From assembly GCA_903860855.1 (NCBI GenBank), contig CAIOSF010000175.1, positions 1 through 6,969 on the forward strand: a stretch of DNA of 6,969 bases, in the 5' to 3' direction. Below the pieces are notes generated by a model, which worked only from the letters and a program-made list of their open reading frames with translations, did not search any database and was not told the DNA's origin. This DNA comes from an uncultured Alphaproteobacteria bacterium. GTDB lineage: Bacteria; Pseudomonadota; Alphaproteobacteria; Rickettsiales; Midichloriaceae. A program made the position numbers and the translations under genes. Shown one piece after another: positions 1 to 5,109 of this stretch (position 1 is its first letter; every line of letters begins with the position of its first letter).

Positions 1-2
1 AT

Positions 3-335
3 CACAATTTTGTTGAGCGTTATTTTTGCCTACAGTCACCATTGATTATACAATTGCTCATAATTGGTGTTCCAATTATGATTGTGTTATTAGCTCTTCT
101 ATCAAAAATATTTAATGTCCGTCATACCATACAAAGCGACTTCACTGCTATCGGCATGGTGTTTGAACTATACTACGATGCGGCTTTGATATATGCAATG
201 TACGTCGCGAGCATGGGCTCCCCACAACAAAACACGAAAATCGTAGAGGAACAAAAAATCGAAACCCCAGCCCCTCTCAGCGGCCAAATCAACCCAGAGT
301 TCGAACCCAAAGTGCAAGATATCGCTCAATACTAG
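3..335 (+). CDS. C-terminal part of an unrecognised membrane protein
   Basis: The frame is open from the left edge, so the gene starts outside the window and the visible 110 codons are its 3' end, stopping at TAG (333-335). A TTG at 42 could serve as a start, but nothing like a Shine-Dalgarno precedes it, so truncation by the window is the better reading. Two hydrophobic segments are visible: one running from SPLIIQLL to LLSKIF (about positions 36-110) and one around IGMVFELYYDAALIYAMYVA (about 150-210). A polar, Pro/Gln/Glu-rich tail of about 37 residues follows and probably lies outside the membrane. I do not recognise the family. The gene is followed by a promoter and tRNA-Leu on the same strand. 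Confidence 0.55.
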   Translation, partial: HNFVERYFCLQSPLIIQLLIIGVPIMIVLLALLSKIFNVRHTIQSDFTAIGMVFELYYDAALIYAMYVASMGSPQQNTKIVEEQKIETPAPLSGQINPEFEPKVQDIAQY

Positions 336-391
336 CGATTATGAGATGGACCTATTCTAAAAATAAGCAAGGGATCGGATAGGCAACGCCA

Positions 392-419
392 TTGACATAG
401 CCTAGGAAATCAGTAATCT
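392..419 (+). promoter_or_regulatory. Putative promoter of tRNA-Leu
   Basis: A perfect -35 box TTGACA (392-397) is followed after 16 bases by TAATCT (414-419), a weak -10 matching 3 of 6 consensus positions. Transcription would begin near 426, giving a short 5' leader before the mature tRNA at 452. The perfect -35 and the placement upstream of a stable RNA gene support it; the weak -10 lowers confidence. The rest of 336-451 shows no gene. Confidence 0.45.
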
Positions 420-451
420 GGTGATGTTTTGTGCGCAAAGGCGTAAACCAT

Positions 452-538
452 GCCCCTATGGCGGAATCGGTAGACGCGACAGACTCAAAATCTGTTGTCT
501 TCACAGGCATGCTGGTTCGAGTCCGGCTAGGGGCACCA
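452..538 (+). tRNA. tRNA-Leu (anticodon CAA)
   Basis: The acceptor stem GCCCCTA (452-458) pairs with TAGGGGC (528-534), followed by discriminator A and an encoded CCA (536-538). The anticodon stem ACAGA/TCTGT encloses the loop CTCAAAA (484-490), giving anticodon CAA (486-488), which reads UUG leucine codons. The T arm contains GGTTCGAGTCC. The long variable arm between the anticodon and T arms is typical of class II tRNAs, and the length of 87 nt fits tRNA-Leu. The gene is transcribed towards lepA, whose stop codon lies 54 bases downstream on the opposite strand; no clear rho-independent terminator is seen between them. Confidence 0.95.
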
Positions 539-582
539 ATAATACAATTAATCGTTTTTACCTTACAAATCTTGAACCGAGC

Positions 583-601
583 AGCAAGAACTCTACTTGC
601 T
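583..601. other. Small hairpin over the lepA stop codon
   Basis: AGCAAG (583-588) and CTTGCT (596-601) form a 6-bp stem with a 7-base loop that contains the lepA stop codon (593-595). Neither strand has a run of T after it, so it is not a classical intrinsic terminator, although it sits where transcripts from the tRNA and from lepA converge. It may be chance or a weak 3'-end structure. Confidence 0.3.
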
Positions 602-2401
602 ATCACCAACTTTGAGCACAGCGATGAATGCACTCTGAGGAATACTGACTCTACCTATAGATCTCATTCGCTTTTTCCCCTCTTTCTGCTTATCCAGTAA
701 CTTTCTCTTCCTAGATACATCTCCTCCATAGCATTTTGCCGTCACGTCTTTGCGCATGGCGCTGATGGTTTCGCGTGCAATTATTTTACCACCAATAGCC
801 GCTTGAATAGGGATCACAAACATATGCCTTGGGATCAAGTCTTTCAGTCTGATACACAGCTCTCTCCCCCTGCTCTCAGCCCTACCACGATGAACAATGG
901 TTGACAAAGCATCAACCGGCTCAGCATTAACCAAAATCGATAACTTAACCAAATCACTCTTACGATACTCATCGACCTCCCAATCGAAGCTAGCATAGCC
1001 CTTAGAGCAAGACTTGAGACGATCATAAAAATCATAAATTATTTCATTCAGAGGGAGGCGATAGATAGTCATAACTCTATTGCCTACGTAGGTCAGATCA
1101 AGCTGTTCACCTCTTTTATCAGTACATAGAGATAAGACTGATCCAAGATAACCGTCAGGAACCATGATCGTAGCCTTAACCCATGGTTCCTCCATATACT
1201 CAATTCTAGCCGGATCAGGTAACTCGATTGGGTTATGCAGCTCTAGAACTTCACCAGAGCGCAGGTAGATCTTGTAGATAACACTAGGAGCGGTAGTAAT
1301 GAGATCAAGATTGAATTCCCTTTCTAACCTCTCCTGAATAACCTCAAGGTGAAGCAATCCCAAGAAGCCGCAGCGAAAACCAAACCCTAAAGCATTAGAG
1401 GTTTCCATCTCGTATTCAAAGCTAGCATCATTAAGATGGAGCTTTTCTAAACTATCCTTAAGAATTACAAACTGACCGGCATCGGCGGGGTAAAGGCCAC
1501 AAAAAACCACAGGCTGAGTTGGTTTAAAACCAGGTAAGGCTTCGGCGCATTCTTTCTTATCTTCAGTAATGGTATCACCAACATGACAGTCGGATACCTG
1601 CCTAATTGAAGCTGTTATAAAACCAACCTCCCCTGGGAATAGAGAATCAATAAAAACCTTCTTAGGAGTAAAAACTCCGACGGCATCGACACCATAAACG
1701 CTATTCGTCGCCATCATCTTGATCTGCATTCCCTTGTGCAAGATACCATCAACCACCCTCACCAGTATGACGATCCCGATGTATTGGTCATACCAACTAT
1801 CAACCAGCATGGCTTTCAGATGATTGTTTTGACTTCCCTTGGGAGATGGAAGTTTCGTAACTATTGCTTCCAAGACATCTTCAATGCCTATCCCGGTCTT
1901 TGCTGATATTAATACAGCGTCGCTGGCGTCTAAACCTATAACATCATGGATTTGCTCCTTTACTTTCTCAGGCTCAGCAGCCGGGAGATCGATTTTGTTC
2001 AGCACAATGATGATCTCATGGCCTGCGTCAACAGCTTTATAGACATTGGCAAGAGTCTGAGCCTCAACCCCCTGGCTCGCATCAACAATTAGAAGAGACC
2101 CTTCACAGGCGGCCAACGAGCGGCTTACTTCGTAGCTAAAATCAACGTGGCCAGGTGTATCGATCAAATTTAATATATATTCTGTGCCACCTTTGCTTTT
2201 ATATTTTAGACGAACGGTTTGAGCCTTGATGGTTATACCCCTTTCCTGCTCAATATCCATCGAGTCTAGTACCTGACTGCTCATCTCTCGAGCCTCTAAT
2301 CCGCCACATTTCTCGATAAGACGATCTGCTAAGGTTGATTTGCCATGATCTATATGAGCAATGATAGCAAAATTACGGATAGTACTAATATTGTTGTCCA
2401 T
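593..2401 (-). CDS. lepA: Elongation factor 4 (LepA), translational GTPase
   Basis: LepA/EF4 is a ribosome-bound GTPase related to EF-G that acts on stalled or mis-translocated ribosomes and influences initiation and assembly. The 602-residue product is full length for the family. Seen motifs are G1 AHIDHGKST (residues 15-23), the switch-region QERGITIK (about 52-59), G3 DTPGH (81-85) and G4 NKID (135-138). The EF-G-like domains follow, with [15 protein letters not shown] near the middle. The LepA-specific C-terminal domain ends in a Lys/Arg-rich stretch ([21 protein letters not shown]) and a short tail. The ATG at 2401 gives the canonical N-terminus, but no Shine-Dalgarno sits at the usual distance; a purine-rich AAGAAAAGAAG lies about 20 bases upstream. 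The gene converges on tRNA-Leu and diverges from the small ORF at 2543. Confidence 0.97.
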   Translation of the reverse strand: MDNNISTIRNFAIIAHIDHGKSTLADRLIEKCGGLEAREMSSQVLDSMDIEQERGITIKAQTVRLKYKSKGGTEYILNLIDTPGHVDFSYEVSRSLAACEGSLLIVDASQGVEAQTLANVYKAVDAGHEIIIVLNKIDLPAAEPEKVKEQIHDVIGLDASDAVLISAKTGIGIEDVLEAIVTKLPSPKGSQNNHLKAMLVDSWYDQYIGIVILVRVVDGILHKGMQIKMMATNSVYGVDAVGVFTPKKVFIDSLFPGEVGFITASIRQVSDCHVGDTITEDKKECAEALPGFKPTQPVVFCGLYPADAGQFVILKDSLEKLHLNDASFEYEMETSNALGFGFRCGFLGLLHLEVIQERLEREFNLDLITTAPSVIYKIYLRSGEVLELHNPIELPDPARIEYMEEPWVKATIMVPDGYLGSVLSLCTDKRGEQLDLTYVGNRVMTIYRLPLNEIIYDFYDRLKSCSKGYASFDWEVDEYRKSDLVKLSILVNAEPVDALSTIVHRGRAESRGRELCIRLKDLIPRHMFVIPIQAAIGGKIIARETISAMRKDVTAKCYGGDVSRKRKLLDKQKEGKKRMRSIGRVSIPQSAFIAVLKVGDSK

Positions 2402-2462
2402 TTATCTGATTATATAAGTTAAATATCTTCTTTTCTTGAGATATCAAATCCAGTCACAGATA

Positions 2463-2491
2463 GTTTTAAGAACTCATCATTACTATGTCAA
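2463..2491 (-). promoter_or_regulatory. Putative promoter of lepA
   Basis: On the minus strand a perfect TTGACA (2486-2491) is followed after 17 bases by TAAAAC (2463-2468), matching 4 of 6 -10 positions. A second, perfect TATAAT lies at 2409-2414, only 7 bases before the lepA ATG, but without a convincing -35; if used, it would give an essentially leaderless lepA message. Both readings rest on consensus matching alone. Confidence 0.4.
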
Positions 2492-2503
2492 GGAAAGAGC
2501 GGC

Positions 2504-2535
2504 TATAATCCCAGTTCCGGTATGAAATAAGGAGG
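2504..2535 (+). promoter_or_regulatory. -10 box and strong Shine-Dalgarno before the 64-residue ORF
   Basis: A perfect TATAAT lies at 2504-2509, without a good -35 at the expected distance. A consensus ribosome-binding site AAGGAGG lies at 2529-2535, seven bases before the GTG at 2543. The site also precedes an ATG at 2539, but at only three bases, and that frame stops after nine codons. The spacing therefore favours the GTG start and the 64-codon frame. Confidence 0.45.
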
Positions 2536-2542
2536 AGCATGA

Positions 2543-2737
2543 GTGCGAAATGTGCTGAATGTATATAGAGAAATAATCAACGCAGCAACAGGTCGTTCTG
2601 GAATTGGTGTTACCATCCGAGCGCCTCTACAGGATAATCAGTCAATTTTTAATGCTTTTCTAATTTTATATGGGGATATTACTCAAACTTTTGTAATTTG
2701 GATTGTATTAATTTTAAAAATCATAAATAATTTGTAA
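2543..2737 (+). CDS. Small putative membrane protein, 64 residues
   Basis: I do not recognise this protein. The case for a real gene is its initiation signal: AAGGAGG seven bases before GTG, with a perfect -10 box TATAAT 34 bases further up. The first half is polar and mildly basic (MRNVLNVYREIINAATGRSG). The second half is hydrophobic, with an uncharged stretch TFVIWIVLIL (about residues 49-58) ending in KIINNL, so a single membrane segment is likely, perhaps with a second weak one around IFNAFLILYG (35-44). It lies 55 bases upstream of the 399-residue gene on the same strand and could share its transcript. Its stop codon lies in a hairpin. The AT-rich 3' half could also favour an open frame by chance, so certainty is moderate. 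Confidence 0.45.
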   Translation: MRNVLNVYREIINAATGRSGIGVTIRAPLQDNQSIFNAFLILYGDITQTFVIWIVLILKIINNL

Positions 2738-2754
2738 CGTTACACGGTGACAAA
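2731..2754 (+). other. Hairpin at the end of the small ORF
   Basis: TTTGTAAC (2731-2738) can pair with GTGACAAA (2747-2754) apart from one mismatch, with an 8-base loop; the stem includes the TAA stop codon of the small ORF. The palindrome GTAACGTTAC (2734-2743) lies inside it. Only a weak T-rich stretch follows (GATTTTAAT), so it may be an inefficient terminator or an operator-like site ahead of the gene at 2793. GTGACA (2747-2752) is also a near -35 match, with TAAATT 15 bases on. Confidence 0.3.
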
Positions 2755-2792
2755 CCGATTTTAATAGTAAATTTGAATAGATAGGTAGAAAA

Positions 2793-3992
2793 ATGCAAGC
2801 AACAGGTACAGAATTCAGCAAATCGGATCTCATTAGCCAACTAGAAAAGCTAGCTAATGAGATGAAAGGATTAAAGAATCAGGAAATTGGCTCTGACCAT
2901 GCTAATGCACTCAAGATTCTTACAAAGGAGCTTCTGACAACAACTACCAAGGAGGAAAGTCAAAAGTGGAGAGACGAACAGTACCAAAAAATCGCTGATT
3001 TTGGTAACTCAATTCTTACTGGACTAAAAGATGCGAAGGACTGGACGGCAGAGCAGTGGAAGTCAGCCTCAACAGCAGTTTCAAATTGGTGCGGTGCAAG
3101 AAAAGAGGATATCAAGCAAGGTTGGGATTCGTTTACCAAAAAGATGGGAGAAGGCTGGGATAAGTGCGTCGATGGCATGAAGGCATTCGGTTCATGGATC
3201 GCAGAGAAGTGGAACAATGCAATGGATTGTCTGGGGAAACTTTGGGATGAAATTAAGATTGGTGCTCATAATATAGGCGTTGACATAAAAACAGCTGCGT
3301 TAAATTTTTGCACAGAGATGAAATATGACGCATTGCAAATACCTGAACTGGCTCAAAAAGCTTATCTTAGCGTAAGTGATACATATCAGGGGCTAAAGGG
3401 AGCAGCATCTGGAAAAATAGCTGAAGCATTTGATAATAGTTTGACCGGCGTCAGAGCAGATCTTGTACAGGTTGTAACAAATGGCGAAAAACAATTAGAA
3501 GAGGCAAAAAAAGGGCTAGAACCAGAAGCTTTTGCTAAATCATTAAAAGATGCTGGGTTAGATGGATTAAAAAAAGATGAACAAGATAAGATTCATGCCA
3601 AAATGGAAGACAATGTTAAAAAAATGGAAGAAAAACTTACGGAATCTAAAGCTAAGCTAACAGGCAAAGCTGAAACTAGAGAGCATTGGAAAGATGCATT
3701 AGAGGCGATAAAAACAGGTACGGAAAAGGCTATACTTGCCAATGATGAAAAAAGGACTGGTGTGAATGAGAAGATGCAAACCACTACAGATACGAAAGTA
3801 GATATTAAAACTAATAGATTAAGCGAAGCTGAAGCATCCAAACAAGCCTATGCTGATAAAGTACATGAAGCGCGCAATCCTAAGCCAAAAGATGTGGATT
3901 TGGAAATGACCGATATGAGCAAAAAAGGGAGTCATGTGGATCACCTAAAAGAAGAGAAAGCAAAGCCAAAAGATCAGAATATGAAACTATGA
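2793..3992 (+). CDS. Unrecognised Lys/Glu-rich helical protein with Trp-marked repeats, 399 residues
   Basis: I do not recognise a family. The protein has no signal peptide and no membrane segment and is very rich in Lys, Glu, Asp and Ala, so it should be soluble and mostly helical. Residues about 80-155 form a degenerate repeat in which Trp recurs at 84, 89, 99, 111, 122, 135, 140 and 151, often as G-W-D-x or K-W, with spacings near 11. This is the periodicity of amphipathic helices that bind lipid surfaces (apolipoprotein-, phasin- or LEA-like), though that is only an analogy. Residues about 230-300 are highly charged and look like coiled coil. The tail (about 360-399) is hydrophilic, Lys-rich and probably disordered. 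A C-terminal charged tail would suit a type IV secretion substrate in Rickettsiales, but nothing proves secretion. The start is the ATG at 2793, with a weak AGG (2783-2785) seven bases upstream. It converges with ribE, leaving 30 bases between stop codons. Confidence 0.85.
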   Translation: MQATGTEFSKSDLISQLEKLANEMKGLKNQEIGSDHANALKILTKELLTTTTKEESQKWRDEQYQKIADFGNSILTGLKDAKDWTAEQWKSASTAVSNWCGARKEDIKQGWDSFTKKMGEGWDKCVDGMKAFGSWIAEKWNNAMDCLGKLWDEIKIGAHNIGVDIKTAALNFCTEMKYDALQIPELAQKAYLSVSDTYQGLKGAASGKIAEAFDNSLTGVRADLVQVVTNGEKQLEEAKKGLEPEAFAKSLKDAGLDGLKKDEQDKIHAKMEDNVKKMEEKLTESKAKLTGKAETREHWKDALEAIKTGTEKAILANDEKRTGVNEKMQTTTDTKVDIKTNRLSEAEASKQAYADKVHEARNPKPKDVDLEMTDMSKKGSHVDHLKEEKAKPKDQNMKL

Positions 3993-4022
3993 ACTTTTAG
4001 CATAATCAACCTTTAGGAGTCA

Positions 4023-4901
4023 TTAACGCAACATAAGATTAGCGACATACTTACCCATCATATCCAGTTCTATGTTCACACTCTTACCTACTGATGCACG
4101 TCGCAAATTCGTGTTTTGGTAGGTATAGGGTATGACGTTTACCTCAATCATTCTCTCAACTCGATCCACGCTATTAATGGTAAAGGCAATACCGTTGAGG
4201 GTGATTGATCCCTTTAATACTATGCAGTCGAATGCGTCATACGCGAACGAATTCAAGCTGATAGCTTCGTTGCACTTTGGATCTCGCACTTTGACTTCGC
4301 CTTTGGCTTGTCCATTGCATGTGTCACGTATGTTCAATACGCGCCTAGTGCTCGTCGCTTGTTCTCCTTGCTCTGAGCTTGAATTCGTTCGCGTACCATC
4401 ATAGCTATCGTAGGTCTTTATATTCAAGCCATTATCCAGGTCGCCCTCATAATCTCGCCCCTCTTCGACTCGATCCAATCTAATCCTCAACCTATTATGA
4501 GATTCGCCTACCTTATCCAAGCTGATGATCTCACCCACGCAGTCCACGTGACCGAAAACAAAATGACCATCGAGCCTATCACCAATTAGTAATGATCTTT
4601 CAACATTAAGAAGGTCGCCTTCTCGCCATGATGATGAATCAGTGACAGATCTTGTAGCCTGAGAAATACAGACAGATACTATGGAATCATATTCTGTTGG
4701 CTTTGTCTGAGATCTGTATACTCCACTATCAGAGCTGGAGTCGCTAGAGTTAATCGACGCGATCGTGAGGCAAATACCATTAAATGCTATCGAAGCTCCC
4801 AAGTCTGGCGTAAATGGTAAACTCATCGCGATGATCCAGTCTTGTTGACTTCTATCGATCTGTATGATCCTGCTAAGATGGGTTATTATACCAGTGAACA
4901 T
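4023..4901 (-). CDS. ribE: Riboflavin synthase alpha chain, with two insertions
   Basis: Riboflavin synthase converts two 6,7-dimethyl-8-ribityllumazine molecules into riboflavin, the last step before FMN/FAD. The two tandem lumazine-binding barrels are visible: MFTGI at the start, GASIAFNGICLTI (35-47) with the conserved Cys44, the GDRLDGHFVFGHVDCVG block (107-123), then KGSITLNGIAFTI (230-242) and the YTYQNTNLRRASVG region (259-272). Conserved catalytic-region residues (Cys44, His118, Lys230) are kept, so the enzyme may be active. The length of 292 exceeds the usual 200-220. A Ser-rich insert lies at about 51-70, and a larger one of about 75 residues at about 145-222 inside the second barrel. 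Residues 169-221 of the latter are encoded exactly by a palindromic DNA element. The ATG at 4901 has AGAGGAGG (4908-4915) six bases upstream. No riboflavin operon partner or FMN riboswitch is seen. The symbol ribC is used for the same enzyme in some species. Confidence 0.93.
   Translation of the reverse strand: MFTGIITHLSRIIQIDRSQQDWIIAMSLPFTPDLGASIAFNGICLTIASINSSDSSSDSGVYRSQTKPTEYDSIVSVCISQATRSVTDSSSWREGDLLNVERSLLIGDRLDGHFVFGHVDCVGEIISLDKVGESHNRLRIRLDRVEEGRDYEGDLDNGLNIKTYDSYDGTRTNSSSEQGEQATSTRRVLNIRDTCNGQAKGEVKVRDPKCNEAISLNSFAYDAFDCIVLKGSITLNGIAFTINSVDRVERMIEVNVIPYTYQNTNLRRASVGKSVNIELDMMGKYVANLMLR
4240..4395. repeat. Palindromic element A, inserted in frame in ribE
   Basis: The 20-base arm TACGCGAACGAATTCAAGCT (4240-4259) is the exact reverse complement of 4376-4395. 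The pairing continues inward for six more positions with two mismatches. The element is 156 bp, a multiple of three, and is fully open in the ribE frame. There it encodes residues 169-221 (from GTRTNSSSE to ISLNSFAY), an insertion not expected in riboflavin synthases. A minor hairpin CGTAT-GTTCA-ATACG (4327-4341) lies in the loop. TATGA occurs at both edges of the element (left and right in the gene's direction) and may be a short target duplication or chance. In-frame insertion of a palindromic element in a housekeeping gene is the hallmark of Rickettsia RPEs; I do not recognise this sequence as a known RPE. Confidence 0.8.
4645..4717. repeat. Short inverted repeat in the first ribE insertion region
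   Basis: ACAGATCT (4645-4652) and AGATCTGT (4710-4717) are exact inverted repeats 57 bases apart, with a weak inner match (AGCC/GGCT) offset by a few bases. They cover ribE residues about 62-86, partly overlapping the Ser-rich insertion at 51-70. This might be an eroded palindromic element, but the arms are short and part of the interval aligns to ordinary riboflavin synthase sequence, so chance is possible. Confidence 0.25.
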
Positions 4902-4907
4902 AAATTG

Positions 4908-4955
4908 CCTCCTCTAAGTTTTAGTATTATACAGGATCCAGATATAGTAGCTCAA
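4908..4955 (-). promoter_or_regulatory. Promoter and ribosome-binding site of ribE
   Basis: On the minus strand the -35-like TTGAGC (4950-4955, 4 of 6) is followed after 18 bases by a perfect TATAAT (4926-4931) and then the strong Shine-Dalgarno AGAGGAGG (4908-4915), six bases before the ATG. The expected leader is only about 20 nt, which leaves no room for an FMN riboswitch. The -35 box lies inside the arm of palindromic element B, so the element appears to supply half of this promoter. Confidence 0.55.
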
Positions 4956-5109
4956 TTTATAGTCTGTACAAGGCACGACGACCTGAAGCCTATTATAAAT
5001 AGGCTGTGAATCCAATAGGATGAACGGATACACCTAAAACCTGCTGAGCGAACCATCACGAAGCCTTGTCGAAGGAGGAGTAACGCCGTACAGGCTGTAA
5101 ATTGAGCTA
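4948..5109. repeat. Palindromic element B between ribE and secA
   Basis: The arms 4948-4969 (TAGCTCAATTT...) and 5088-5109 (...AAATTGAGCTA) are inverted repeats of 22 bases with two differences. Both differences become G-U pairs in plus-strand RNA, so that transcript could form an unbroken 22-bp helix. The element is 162 bp, again a multiple of three and close in size to element A. Inside are an 8-bp hairpin (4987-5005), ATCC-AATA-GGAT (5010-5021) and CCTT-GTCG-AAGG (5067-5078), giving a branched fold. The secA stop TAG (5107-5109) is the first triplet of the element, and the opposite arm holds the ribE -35 box. One minus-strand frame is open for about 50 codons through it, but nothing suggests it is translated. 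The element fills most of the 205 bases between the two genes. Confidence 0.8.
4987..5005. other. Perfect 8-bp hairpin inside element B
   Basis: AGCCTATT (4987-4994) and AATAGGCT (4998-5005) form a perfect 8-bp stem with a 3-base loop. It lies downstream of secA on the minus strand, but no T run follows on either strand, so it is not a classical intrinsic terminator. It is best seen as an internal arm of the element. Confidence 0.6.

Noticed and set aside
336..451. Palindromic element before tRNA-Leu (CCTATTC / GGATAGG)
   Set aside because: The stem is about 7 bp with a wobble and shares nothing with elements A to C.
352..700. Three short frames across the tRNA-Leu gene and the lepA 3' end
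   Set aside because: They read through a clear tRNA and the conserved end of lepA, and have no start signals or recognisable products.
4132..4404. Plus-strand frame of 90 codons opposite ribE and across element A
   Set aside because: It is antisense to a recognised enzyme; the openness follows from the palindrome and the ribE codons.
4987..5005. Intrinsic terminator for secA
   Set aside because: The hairpin is perfect, but no T run follows it on either strand.
5054..5078. Resemblance of GAGCGAACC...TTGTCGAAGG in element B to widespread CTTCGACAAG-type bacterial repeats
   Set aside because: Only short pieces match from memory and the order differs; not enough to assign element B to that group.
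4902..5106. Possible FMN riboswitch upstream of ribE
   Set aside because: The apparent transcription start leaves a leader of only about 20 nt, and the interval is accounted for by the palindromic element.
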